From NCBI RefSeq assembly GCF_003311645.1, contig NZ_QEST01000023.1, positions 62,001 to 126,000 of the forward strand: a stretch of 64,000 nt of DNA. The letters run 5' to 3'. The notes beneath the pieces are model-generated. The model did not search any database. It was not told where the DNA came from and saw only the letters and a list, made by a program, of their open reading frames with translations. Both the position numbers and the translations under genes were made by a program. Below are positions 53,466 to 61,595 of the stretch, one piece after another; within the stretch, counting starts at the first letter, position 1; the number at the start of each line of letters is the position of its first letter. This DNA is from Streptomyces sp. PT12. Its GTDB lineage: Bacteria > Actinomycetota > Actinomycetes > Streptomycetales > Streptomycetaceae.

Positions 53466-54161
53466 TTATCTCCTGGGGCGGCATTCGATGCTTGGGACGC
53501 CGGGGCCGCATTCCTCGTCGTCGGGGTTGCACGCTTCGGGGAAGTCCCCCTTGGGAGCGCAGGGTGTGTTCGCAGGGTAACAGGGGGTCTGGTTGGGATA
53601 ACACTGGGGCTGACAATCTCCTTCACCTGCCACACGGCGGATGGCGCTGTTGGCCTCCGCCATGGCCTTGCTCGTGAGGACCGAGACCAGCGGGCTACGC
53701 CGGACATTGCCGACGCCCATCCAGGTGGAGAAGACGCACGGACTGACCCGGCCGTCCGGTCCGATGGCCGCCCGGCCATCGCCGCACCGCCCACACAGGT
53801 TGGCCGCATCCGGGGCTTCGCCAACTGAACCTCGGCCGAACTCTCGGATGCGGTCGACACCGATCCTGGTCACTCCCAGGGACTCGAGATCGGCTCTCGC
53901 CTCGGTGGCGCGCTGGTTGTCGCTGGCGACGATGATCCCGGCGCGTAAGGGGATGCCGAGGCGGACGGCCTTGGCGATGATGGCCCTGGTGCGGGCGTGG
54001 CTGGGGCGGCCGGTCATGGCGTTGTGTTCACCGGCCTGGTCGGAGTAGTACGACGTGGCGAGCGAAACACCCTCGCGCCGGTACAACTCCCAGTGCGCCT
54101 CGGGCACATGGACGAGGTTGCTGAACACCTCGACCTCCAGGCCGAGCGTCCAGGCGCGCAT
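53466..54161 (-). pseudogene. Radical SAM/SPASM protein lacking its iron-sulfur N-terminus
   Basis: The frame begins abruptly at TLGLEVEVFSNLVHVPEAHW, which in relatives is residue ~85, after the radical SAM CxxxCxxC cluster and the GGEPTLHP region. It then keeps GVSLATSYYSDQAGEHNAMT, GVTRIGVDRIREFGRG, a SPASM-type site (LCGRCGDGRAAIGPDGRVSP, CVF) and a Cys-rich tail (CQPQCYPNQTPCYPANTPC, CGPGVPSIEC). Without the cluster it cannot act as a radical SAM enzyme. The sequence upstream of the break is the 5' region of the divergent GNAT gene. Confidence 0.8.
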
Positions 54162-54269
54162 CGTCGCTTCGCCGTCGAGGCGCGCTGCGTCTCGCTTGGG
54201 CCGCTACTGTGCGACTCTTCGCCGAGAAACGAGGCGTGGCTTCTCGCACATGCGGAAAGGGGATGTGTC

Positions 54270-54818
54270 GTGTTCCGGATGCGACCCGCTGTCTCTGGTG
54301 ATCGGGCGGCTGTGGAGCGGATGATTCTGGCGCGGTGTGCGTGGATGGAGCAGCGGGGGCTGCCGAGTTGGCGCGAGAACGCCGCCGAGTTGGCGTCGCA
54401 GTGCGACAACCCGTTTGGCGACACCTGGGTGTTGGAGCGGGACGGGCGGGTGGCGGGGGTCACGGCGGTGCAGGAGCAGGGGCCGCCGTGGGGGTGGACG
54501 GAGGAGGAACGCGCCGAGTCGGCGCTGTACTTGAACACCTCGGTGACGGATCCGGCGCTGCGGCATCTGCGGCCGGGGACGCTGATGGCCTGGTGGGCGG
54601 TTGACCGGGCGGCGCGCGAGGGGCGGGCGTGGGTGCGGCGGGACTGCCTGTGGCCGGGGCTGGTGCGGTACTACGAGGAGCAGGGGTTCACCCTGATCCA
54701 CGAGGTCGAACGGGGCGCGTATCGGCTGTTCATGCTGGGGCGCCGCGCGGAACGGATCGAAAGCTTGGACGAGTGGTTCAGGAGAGGAAGGCCACGGTTG
54801 CCAGATGCAGGTCGATGA
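54270..54818 (+). CDS. GNAT family acetyltransferase
   Basis: A 182-residue GNAT: MRPAVSGDRAAVERMILARC, NPFGDTWVLERDGRVAGVTA, a region of LRPGTLMAWWAVDRAAREGR in place of the acetyl-CoA loop, and LVRYYEEQGFTLIHEVERGA. AAAGGGGAT seven bases before GTG 54270 is a good ribosome site. Its 3' end overlaps the convergent cyclase-like gene by 41 bases. Fragments of a sister gene are at 43847 and 48831. Confidence 0.83.
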   Translation: MFRMRPAVSGDRAAVERMILARCAWMEQRGLPSWRENAAELASQCDNPFGDTWVLERDGRVAGVTAVQEQGPPWGWTEEERAESALYLNTSVTDPALRHLRPGTLMAWWAVDRAAREGRAWVRRDCLWPGLVRYYEEQGFTLIHEVERGAYRLFMLGRRAERIESLDEWFRRGRPRLPDAGR

Positions 54819-56352
54819 CTTGGAGCAGCTTGGAATGGAATTCCTCGTCGTAGGGTTCACCGGCCAACTCATCGAGGGTCGAACGCAAGCCGTCCGGGTC
54901 AACAAGGGCCGCTTCGATGAGAGGGGAGCCACCGTCCAACATGGCGGTGAGCAGTGGCACACCGTAAGTGGTGAGGGAGTGCTGAACGAGCCAGACGAAC
55001 GACTCGCGCTCCACCGGGTGGATGACGTCCCGACTCAGGCCGAGCGAGGCGAGTTGCCGTCGCTGAAGATTCTTGAACTCGCGCCAGTACATGGGTAGTT
55101 CCTCGCCCAGTCGGATCATCCCGGGGTCGGTGAAGGGATGCAGGGGCCAGATCCCGGCGCGGAGAAGAGGGGGAGCGGTGGTCTCCAGGGACAGCAGGGT
55201 GATCGAGTTCACCAGCGCGGGTGGGGAGATAGCATCCTCGGAATACTCCAGAGCCTGGCGGGCGCGCGGGCCCAGCCAGGGCAGCTTCTCGGTGATATGC
55301 GCGTTGGCCGACTCCGTGGCTGCCGACTCCTGTGGCGAGAGAGCGACCATCTCGTCCCCGCCGAGCCCCGTCACGACCGTGCGGGCGCCGTGATCGGCGA
55401 GCAGGGTGGCGAGGCGCGTGAACGGGAGATGAAGAGGCTCCTCGTAGGGGCTGATCAACTCGCCACGACTGCGGGGGCAGTCCCGACTCAGTGGCGGGTT
55501 GTCACGGCAATCCACCTGATGATCCCCTGTGCCGAAGGGTAACGACGCGCGTATTTCGCCTCGGCGGCGGATCTGTTGCTCGCGACCGGCTCCGATGACC
55601 ACGACGGCGGCTGTGTCGAGCTGACCGGGATAGCGCTGGGCGGCACGGGTGGCGAGAGTGCCAGAATCGAACCCGCCTGTGAGATGGAAGACCGTTGTCG
55701 TGGGATTGAGCGGTCGCAGGTCGAGGGCGTTGTCAATGGCTTCGGTGAACGCAGCCAGCACGTTGGCATTGTCATCCAAAGGCCGGGGAGAGCCGTGCAG
55801 GGCTGGCTCGGGGTAGTGGATGTGCAGGCTGCCTCCGAAGATCGCGGTGGCCCGTTCCGTCAGGCGGTGAATGCCGCGGAAGAGGGTCTCGGTGCCGTAG
55901 CGGGGCCGGTAGATGAGCAGCCGTGCGGCCTCGCGCGCGTTGAGTCCGGTGGCGAAGCGCTTGAGTTCTCCCATCTCCCAAGAGCCATGGAGGGTGCCCT
56001 CGTCGTGGGCGAGGTAGAGCGGCGTCGTTCGGGCTGCGCCTGCGGTGACGCGCACCGGCCGTTCTGGTGCGGTTTCGATCAGGATGAAATCGGCGGGCCA
56101 CCGCTGGGCCGCGTGCACTGCCGCCGTGTACCTGTCGGCATCCACCACATGGGGGTGTGGGTCGCTCGGGAGCCGACGGGCAACCCGCTCGCGCACGATC
56201 AGAGCGGTTCGCACTGTGTCGGTGATGGCGAGCTGTTCGAGCAATGGGTGCCCATAGGGCGCGATTTCGCTGGTCTGATCCGCCGTGATGTAGCGGCGGT
56301 CGTGGTAGACCCAGGTGGTCGAGGCATATGGCCTCAGGCGCAGGGTCAGCAC
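54778..56352 (-). CDS. Asparagine synthetase-like enzyme, lasso-cyclase type
   Basis: A 524-residue protein. The N-terminal ~200 residues resemble the glutaminase fold (FILIETAPERPVRVTAGAAR, TTPLYLAHDEG) but have no N-terminal Cys, so no glutamine is used. The synthetase domain shows the pyrophosphate loop VFHLTGGFDSGTLATRAAQR, VVTGLGGDEM, and LHPFTDPGMIRLGEELP. This is the layout of lasso-peptide cyclases (McjC type) and other amide-forming RiPP enzymes. GTG 56352 follows GGAGGGCGCCC; a longer form from 56397 is possible. A small peptide gene lies 72 bases upstream on the same strand. Confidence 0.82.
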   Translation of the reverse strand: MLTLRLRPYASTTWVYHDRRYITADQTSEIAPYGHPLLEQLAITDTVRTALIVRERVARRLPSDPHPHVVDADRYTAAVHAAQRWPADFILIETAPERPVRVTAGAARTTPLYLAHDEGTLHGSWEMGELKRFATGLNAREAARLLIYRPRYGTETLFRGIHRLTERATAIFGGSLHIHYPEPALHGSPRPLDDNANVLAAFTEAIDNALDLRPLNPTTTVFHLTGGFDSGTLATRAAQRYPGQLDTAAVVVIGAGREQQIRRRGEIRASLPFGTGDHQVDCRDNPPLSRDCPRSRGELISPYEEPLHLPFTRLATLLADHGARTVVTGLGGDEMVALSPQESAATESANAHITEKLPWLGPRARQALEYSEDAISPPALVNSITLLSLETTAPPLLRAGIWPLHPFTDPGMIRLGEELPMYWREFKNLQRRQLASLGLSRDVIHPVERESFVWLVQHSLTTYGVPLLTAMLDGGSPLIEAALVDPDGLRSTLDELAGEPYDEEFHSKLLQVIDLHLATVAFLS

Positions 56353-56424
56353 GGGCGCCCTCCGATGCCGGGGAGTGGTGAGCTTGGCAAGCGCCACTGG
56401 CCCGCCGAACCAGGGGACCTGGGG

Positions 56425-56646
56425 TCAGGTGATCGGCGTGTCGTAGGTACGGGCACCGTCCGAGGACCCTGCCCGCTTCTTGGTGTCATGCGACTCCGCG
56501 GGCGTCTGCACGACATACCTGCTGTCGGCACTGAACAGACGCGACTGAATCGGTGTCGGAGGCGGTGATGGGGGCCAGAAATCGGATAGCTCGGATAAGG
56601 GCGCACCCGGTGCCGCACGCTCAGTGGTCGACGAGTCAAGAGACAT
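56425..56646 (-). CDS. Small peptide, candidate RiPP precursor
   Basis: A 73-residue peptide with its own ribosome site (GGGAG six bases before ATG 56646). It runs MSLDSSTTERAAPGAPLSEL, a Pro-rich middle (WPPSPPPTPIQ), SADSRYVVQTPAESHDTKKR and a C-terminus AGSSDGARTYDTPIT. Its position before the cyclase-like gene is that of a RiPP precursor. It lacks a clear lasso leader consensus (YxxP), and no RRE or leader protease gene is present, so the class is open. Confidence 0.6.
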   Translation of the reverse strand: MSLDSSTTERAAPGAPLSELSDFWPPSPPPTPIQSRLFSADSRYVVQTPAESHDTKKRAGSSDGARTYDTPIT

Positions 56647-56796
56647 CGAGATCTCCCGTTCTCATTGGGCTCGGGGTCGCTGAGAATCTACCCCGGAGCG
56701 TGAATTCTCAACCACAGTGTGACGGCGAGATCAGCGACCTGACCCAACACGGCGGCCTCGAGTACTAGCAGGAATGATCGGGTAGAGGGGTGGGGC

Positions 56797-56837
56797 GGGG
56801 CCGTCTTTCCCCGGCTCTCTCGGGGGAAGACGGCCCC
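56797..56837 (-). terminator. Strong hairpin after the XRE/DUF397 pair
   Basis: GGGGCCGTCTTTCCCC and GGGGGAAGACGGCCCC, around a 9-base loop, form a 16-bp stem with one G-T pair. It stands 12 bases beyond the DUF397 stop on the minus strand and separates it from the peptide gene. Confidence 0.85.
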
Positions 56838-56848
56838 GTTCGTTCGAT

Positions 56849-57070
56849 TTACAGGGTGCCGTCGAGGATGGCTTCGCGGAACGCGTTCCACTCGGCGGCC
56901 GTGTAACGCAACGCCTCCCGTTCGGGGTTTTTCGAGTCGCGCATCGCGACTCCACCGCCCGGGAGGTCGGTGATCTCGACGCAGGCGCCGCCGGTATCGC
57001 TGCGGGGTGACTTGCGCCAGGTGGCATCGGACAGGTCGATGGCGTAGAGGTCTTCCTTGCGGGTGTTCAC
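56849..57070 (-). CDS. DUF397 protein
   Basis: A 73-residue protein with the DUF397 signature: ATWRKSPRSDTGGACVEITD, VAMRDSKNPEREALRYTAAE, WNAFREAILDG. ATG 57070 overlaps the stop of the XRE regulator. Such pairs are abundant in Streptomyces (WhiJ/BldB-like control of development), where the small protein antagonises the DNA-binding partner. Confidence 0.92.
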   Translation of the reverse strand: MNTRKEDLYAIDLSDATWRKSPRSDTGGACVEITDLPGGGVAMRDSKNPEREALRYTAAEWNAFREAILDGTL

Positions 57071-57942
57071 TTTCTGTTCCTCTCCAGGAGGGTCTTGATG
57101 AGCTGCCGTGAGTCATCGACGGAAAGGGCGGCGGCAACGACGCGTTCGAAGGCTCCCTCGAAGACCTTCACGTCCTCGGTGCCCTCAACGAAGTATCCCC
57201 CTCTGATGTTTTCGAGGTGCACCACGGTGGGCCAGGGGTGGGGGAAGCGCAGGATCTGGAAGATGCCGAGCATGCCGGGGTGTGGCGTGCCGACGAGTGG
57301 CATCACCTGGATGGTGATGTTCGGCAGGTCGGTCATGTCCAGCAGATGCCGTAGCTGCTGGCGCATGAGGTGCGGTTGTCCGGCGAACCGCTGGTGCAGC
57401 GCCGCCTCATGGATCACGGCCCACAGCTTGAGCGGACGGCCCTCGGGCCTGGTGGTGAGGATCGCCTGCCGCGTCTTCCGGACCTCGGCACGGGCGGCGA
57501 CCTGCTGCGGCGTGATCGTGATGTCTGTCGCCGCGATGATCTCGCGTGCGTAGGCGCCGGTTTGGAGGAGTCCTGGGATGGCGCCCGGGGAGAAGACGTG
57601 GACGCTCTCGGCATCCGTCTCCAACGTCAGGTAGTCCTTGTAGTTCAGGGTCACGACGTCGCCGTACGTCTGCCACCAGCCGCGTTTTCCCGCGTCCTTG
57701 GCCAGCCCTTCGAGCGCCGCGATGACCCCGGCGTCCGTGACGCCGTACAGGGACATCAACTTGGCGACATCCTGCGGGAGCAGGCGCGCGACTGCCGTCT
57801 CCATGCGGGAGAGCTTGCTCTCGTGCCAGCCCATCGCGTTGGCGGCGCTGAGCAGTGTGACGCCAGCGTCGTTGCGGTACTTCCGGATGATCTGACCCAG
57901 TCGACGCCGCCGCAGCGTGGGGATCGCCCGAACATTCGGCAT
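57067..57942 (-). CDS. XRE-family regulator with DUF5753
   Basis: A 291-residue protein. The Cro-type HTH is at about 12-70 (LGQIIRKYRNDAGVTLLSAA, MGWHESKLSRMETAVARL). The C-terminal DUF5753 domain shows VFSPGAIPGLLQTGAYAREI, LWAVIHEAALHQRFAGQP, and VHLENIRGGYFVEGTEDVKV. It is coupled to the DUF397 gene by an ATGA overlap. It probably regulates nearby accessory genes or development. Confidence 0.93.
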   Translation of the reverse strand: MPNVRAIPTLRRRRLGQIIRKYRNDAGVTLLSAANAMGWHESKLSRMETAVARLLPQDVAKLMSLYGVTDAGVIAALEGLAKDAGKRGWWQTYGDVVTLNYKDYLTLETDAESVHVFSPGAIPGLLQTGAYAREIIAATDITITPQQVAARAEVRKTRQAILTTRPEGRPLKLWAVIHEAALHQRFAGQPHLMRQQLRHLLDMTDLPNITIQVMPLVGTPHPGMLGIFQILRFPHPWPTVVHLENIRGGYFVEGTEDVKVFEGAFERVVAAALSVDDSRQLIKTLLERNRK

Positions 57943-58172
57943 GGTGCTATTTCACATCCCTTGGGTGGTGGAACAGAAGCTTCGGGTGCGCATTGGCCCC
58001 CGTCGGGTGCGGCAAGCGGCGGTGCGGGTGCTCCTTCTCCTCCGAATTGGCTTAGCAAGCTTGCCTGTTGACCCGTCGTAGTCGCATTCTTCCTCACCCG
58101 GCACGATGTCGCAGCCCGCTGCGGATCGCTCACCGGGAGTCGAACGCCCCCACGGCGACAAGGGGGTAAACC

Positions 58173-58418
58173 ATGCCCAAAGCCTTGGCCCCCAGGCCAC
58201 CCGACTGGTTGACGTTCGGTGCCCGCGTGCGTGATGCAGGAACCGGCAGCGTTGGCACCGTTCAACTCCTCCAGGACGCACGGCACTTGGTCACTACACG
58301 CCGCATGGAACGGCCCGTGCGCGTCCTGTTGAGGCCGGAGTGCCGGGAGCGGTGTCCGTGGTGGGCGTCCGTCTGTGACCTCGAACTCGTGCCCGTCCGA
58401 CCCTCCACCCTCTTTTGA
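58173..58418 (+). CDS. Small hypothetical protein
   Basis: An 81-residue protein (MPKALAPRPPDWLTFGARVR, DAGTGSVGTVQLLQD). AAGGGGG six bases before ATG 58173 makes the start convincing. A beta-rich, SH3-like DAGTGSVGTV segment is followed by basic sequence. It precedes and probably is co-transcribed with the Cys-motif protein at 58436. Small proteins of this type occur near XRE/DUF397 genes in Streptomyces; function unknown. Confidence 0.75.
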   Translation: MPKALAPRPPDWLTFGARVRDAGTGSVGTVQLLQDARHLVTTRRMERPVRVLLRPECRERCPWWASVCDLELVPVRPSTLF

Positions 58419-58435
58419 GAAAGACCTCAATTGCC

Positions 58436-59104
58436 ATGCCTGTTCGCACTGTTCCCGCTCCGCCACGTCTCCTCTCCTGGGGGCCCAAGTCGCTGCCCGT
58501 TCCGTATGCCGCCGCATGGACGGGGGAAAACGGGGGCCTGGCGGGCGCGTTGACCGTTCGGCCCGATGGGAAGGGGCTCGGCTACCGCGACGAGGTGCCT
58601 CAAGACCGCGACGGACAGGGCGTGTTGTGGACGCGGATGCGTGAGGCGCCGGGGAAGGGGCGGCCTGACTTCGGGGCGTTGCACCCCGCGCGGCAGCGGA
58701 ACGCGTTGCTCAACAAGCTGTGCCAGGTCTGCGGCGGGCAGGCGAGCCGGACGTCACAGGGGTGGCTGTTCCTCATCGAGGGCTCCGAGATGCCGGAGTG
58801 GGCGGGCGACGACTGGCCCGAGGGAGCGCTCTCCACCAAGCCGCCGATCTGCCGCCCGTGCGCCGCGCTGGCCGTGCGGCACTGCCCGCACCTGCGGCAC
58901 CCGCTGCTGATCCACTCGCGCAAGCCCCGCACCTGGGGCGTCTACGGCGGCTTCTTCACGCCCGACGCGGTCGGCACTCCCCGCCCTCACCCCACCGACG
59001 AGTACCTGCCCTACGGCCACCCGTCCGCGCCGTGGTTCATGGCGTCGCAGCTGCTCGTCGAACTCCCCCGCTGCACCGTCGACTTCGAATTCACCCCAGA
59101 ATGA
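58436..59104 (+). CDS. Conserved hypothetical protein with zinc-ribbon-like Cys pairs
   Basis: A 222-residue protein. KLCQVCGGQA and PPICRPCAAL give two Cys-x-x-Cys pairs about 55 residues apart, a likely metal site. Other segments: FGALHPARQRNALLNKLC, WLFLIEGSEMPEWAGDDWP and a C-terminal TDEYLPYGHPSAPWFMASQL. ATG 58436 is preferred over a TTG seven codons upstream that overlaps the prior stop. I do not know a function; similar proteins accompany XRE-linked small genes in actinomycetes. Confidence 0.75.
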   Translation: MPVRTVPAPPRLLSWGPKSLPVPYAAAWTGENGGLAGALTVRPDGKGLGYRDEVPQDRDGQGVLWTRMREAPGKGRPDFGALHPARQRNALLNKLCQVCGGQASRTSQGWLFLIEGSEMPEWAGDDWPEGALSTKPPICRPCAALAVRHCPHLRHPLLIHSRKPRTWGVYGGFFTPDAVGTPRPHPTDEYLPYGHPSAPWFMASQLLVELPRCTVDFEFTPE

Positions 59105-59590
59105 CCGGATTGCCCCGCGCCGCCATGTGCCCGTGGGAATGGCGCACTTCGACGCGGACGAAGCCCGACTCGTCCGCGCCGGTGCGCCACTCGACGGCGC
59201 CCGCGCCCGTGTCGGGCAACGCCGCGCGGTGCGCCGTTCCCGCCTCGGTGTGCAGGCTGACCGTTCCGGATGGCACGCCGCGGACCTTCACCCGCACCAC
59301 GGCCGCCTCCCCGCGGGTCGCCAACCGCTCGCCGGACCCCGCGCGGCGCCCACCGGCCGAGGCCGTGAACGCCAGCTCAACGGTGGCGGACTCGGCGATC
59401 CAACTCCGGCCAGCGCGCAGCCCGTCGAGGATCGCGACGGTGCTCAGCTCGTTGGCGCGCACCACGGTGTGCGGGGTGCCGAGCTGGCCCTCCAGATGGG
59501 CGTCGCTGATGCCGATCGCGGGGAGCCACCCGTCCCGGTGGATGTCCGCGGCGAGGCCGCGGCCCCCTTCGCCGATCGGCCCCCTGTGAA
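59091..59590 (-). pseudogene. CehA/McbA-type PHP metallohydrolase, C-terminal fragment
   Basis: On the minus strand GRGLAADIHRDGWLPAIGIS, DAHLEGQLGTPHTVVRANEL, STVAILDGLRAGRSWIAESA is the last metal-binding part of a PHP-domain secreted hydrolase, followed by a beta-sandwich tail (VELAFTASAG, VRVKVRGVPSG). The N-terminal two thirds, signal peptide and first metal motifs are absent: the frame is cut at about 59590, where a hairpin and the lipoprotein gene begin. It overlaps the hypothetical gene by 14 bases. Confidence 0.72.
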
Positions 59591-59593
59591 CGG

Positions 59594-59622
59594 GCGGGCC
59601 CGGACGCCGAGTCCGGGCCCGC
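59594..59622 (-). terminator. Hairpin terminator after lipoprotein gene
   Basis: GCGGGCCCGGAC, a 5-base loop and GTCCGGGCCCGC give a perfect 12-bp stem, six bases beyond the stop of the lipoprotein gene on the minus strand. Confidence 0.85.
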
Positions 59623-59628
59623 GCGCGG

Positions 59629-60198
59629 TCAGGACGTGTACAGCGACTCCAGTCTGGTCACCCGGCCCTCTCCGTCGAAGCTCAGGTCGTACCCGAAGCG
59701 CGGGCGGACCGAGGGCGACTGGGCCGCCAGTCGGCTGACGAACTCGGCCTGGGAGTACGACGACGCCGCGGACTCGTCGCCAAGCGGGACCGCGAGCAGC
59801 ACCTGGGCGTCCTCGGCCAGGGGCACCTCGGTGAAGGGGCCCTCGCTGGGGACGACCACCCATGCCTCGGAGTGGTCGGTGACATGGGCCTCCTTCTCGG
59901 CGGGCCGCACCGACAGATACGTCGTTCCGCCGTCGGCCCAGGCGTCCTCGATCTGCACGAACTGCCTGGCCCCCGCCCACGGCGCCGCCTCGTTCGACGC
60001 CGACGCGTCGGCCGGGTCCGATGCCTCGGCCTGGTCCGCCGCGTCGGCCGAGGGGGAGGGCGCCGCCGAGGTCTCGGGCGCGGCGTCGGCCGCCCGCCCG
60101 TCGCCCTCGCCGCCGCACGCGGTCAGGGCCACGAGGCCGAAGGCGAGGGCGGTGAGGCAGCGCGCGGCGGCCGGGCGGCGTGAAACGTACGTGGTCAA
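59629..60198 (-). CDS. Lipoprotein
   Basis: A 189-residue exported protein. Lipobox LVALTACGG places the lipidated Cys at residue 28. An Ala/Asp/Ser-rich linker follows, then a compact domain (FVQIEDAWADGGTTYLSVRP, DHSEAWVVVPSEGPF, FGYDLSFDGEGRVTRLESLY). The final segment resembles the end of the membrane anti-sigma-like protein next door. The TTG start (60198) has GGGGGA a few bases upstream. It may be the outer-surface partner of that protein. Confidence 0.8.
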   Translation of the reverse strand: MTTYVSRRPAAARCLTALAFGLVALTACGGEGDGRAADAAPETSAAPSPSADAADQAEASDPADASASNEAAPWAGARQFVQIEDAWADGGTTYLSVRPAEKEAHVTDHSEAWVVVPSEGPFTEVPLAEDAQVLLAVPLGDESAASSYSQAEFVSRLAAQSPSVRPRFGYDLSFDGEGRVTRLESLYTS

Positions 60199-60342
60199 GG
60201 GTCCCCCAGGGATCAGGTGCGTTTGGGATACACGGGCTCTACGCGCCAGCCCACCCGTGGGGTTGCATCACAAACGCGTCTCGGCGATCCGTTCCGACCC
60301 CGACGGCGCCGGGCCCCGCTCGCCCCGGCGCTCCCGCGGGAC

Positions 60343-60936
60343 TTATCCGGAGAGCCAGTACGCCTCCCGCAGCGAGGCCACGCGGCCCTCGCTGTCGTAG
60401 TCGATGACGAACGCCCACCGCGGCCCGTCGGCCAGCTGGCCCACCAGCGCGTCGAGCTGGACGTCCGATGGGTTCCCCTCGGTCAGCCGCCGCGTCTCGA
60501 CGAGCGTCCCCCGCGGCAGGGTCAACGTGTGCGTCTCGCCGACGGGTTCAGCGGCGCCGCCCGCCGCACGCAGCGGCTCGACGGTGACCCGCACCATGTC
60601 GCCCCGCAGCTCCGCGCCGTACACATGGCCAAGCTCGCTCGCGTACTCCTCACCCGGGGCGGGCGTCGGCGGCACGAACGGCGAGGCGGTCGGCGTCGGG
60701 ACGGCGGCGGGCGGCTCGGGCCCCTGCGCCGCCCGGGTCAGCGACACGCCCCCCGCGGCAAGGGCCACGGCCAGCAGCGCGCCCCCCGACGCCAGGGCGG
60801 CCCGCCTGCGGCGCAGGCGCCGCTCACCGCGCGCCCTGATCCGCTCCGCGGAAAGCGGCTCCGCGTGCCGCCGACCCGAATCGGCGAGGTCGGCGAGGCC
60901 GGCGAGGTAGCCGTCGAGCTCGGTCTCGTCAGCCAT
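60343..60936 (-). CDS. Membrane anti-sigma-like protein
   Basis: A 197-residue single-pass protein. Cytoplasmic residues 1-~45 (DETELDGYLAGLADLADSG, RRHAEPLSAERIRARGERRL) lie before one helix (ALASGGALLAVALAAGGVSL). The outer domain ends WAFVIDYDSEGRVASLREAY. The start overlaps the sigma gene by eight bases. Coupling to an ECF sigma gene and topology make an anti-sigma factor likely, although no zinc HxxxCxxC motif is seen. Confidence 0.83.
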   Translation of the reverse strand: MADETELDGYLAGLADLADSGRRHAEPLSAERIRARGERRLRRRRAALASGGALLAVALAAGGVSLTRAAQGPEPPAAVPTPTASPFVPPTPAPGEEYASELGHVYGAELRGDMVRVTVEPLRAAGGAAEPVGETHTLTLPRGTLVETRRLTEGNPSDVQLDALVGQLADGPRWAFVIDYDSEGRVASLREAYWLSG

Positions 60937-61486
60937 GACGCACCTCCGACGCGCGCGCGGTCCGCGGATCCAGCTCAGTATCGGCCAGCAGCCGGGCCAG
61001 CGCCGCCCGCCCCCGGCTCAGCTGCGCCTTGACCGTGCCGACGGGGCAGTCGGCCTCGGCGGCGACCTGTTCGACCGTGAGGTCGCACAGGTGGTGGAGC
61101 ACCACGGCCCGCCGCTGAGTCTCGGGGATCCGTCGCAGCGCCTGAACGAGCAGCACATGGTGCGGTTCCGGTGGCGGCACCGACGCGGGCGGGCCCTGCC
61201 GCCGGGCGAAGGCGAGCGCGGTGCGCACCCGCCGCCACCGGCTGACCGCGAGCCGCCAGGCCACCGTGCGCACCCAAGCCTCGGGAGCGGCGTTCAGATC
61301 GAGCTCGTTCCGGCGTTCCCAGGCCCGGACGAACGCCTCCTGGACCACGTCCTGCGCCTCGGCGAAGTCGCCTGTCATCGCGTACAGCTGGCCAATGAGC
61401 CTGCCGACGCTCGCGGTGTAGAAGGCGTCGAACGCCTGTTGCTCGTCCGCACCTCGGCCGCCGCGCGGTTGTTCTGGTGGTCCCAT
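60929..61486 (-). CDS. ECF sigma factor, SigE family
   Basis: A 185-residue sigma-70 factor. Region 2: FDAFYTASVGRLIGQLYAMT, GDFAEAQDVVQEAFVRAWER. Region 4: ALRRIPETQRRAVVLHHLCD, LTVEQVAAEADCPVGTVKAQ, LSRGRAALARLL. This matches the SigE-type ECF families of Streptomyces, often tied to membrane anti-sigma proteins. ATG 61486 has AGGGGAGCC upstream. Confidence 0.93.
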   Translation of the reverse strand: MGPPEQPRGGRGADEQQAFDAFYTASVGRLIGQLYAMTGDFAEAQDVVQEAFVRAWERRNELDLNAAPEAWVRTVAWRLAVSRWRRVRTALAFARRQGPPASVPPPEPHHVLLVQALRRIPETQRRAVVLHHLCDLTVEQVAAEADCPVGTVKAQLSRGRAALARLLADTELDPRTARASEVRHG

Positions 61487-61595
61487 GGCTCCCCTGTCAC
61501 GCCGCACGGTGCCATGTGGCCGCGTCGCGGCACAAGGAGCCGGGCGCCCGCCCCAGGGTGACCCGCGCCTCAGTGCCCCGTTCCCTGGTCGCGCC

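Noticed and set aside
56425-56646. Calling the small peptide a standard lasso-peptide precursor
   Set aside because: No clear YxxP leader motif, no Gly/Ala/Ser start with Asp/Glu at core position 7-9 after a Thr -2 that convinces, and no B1/B2 genes in view.
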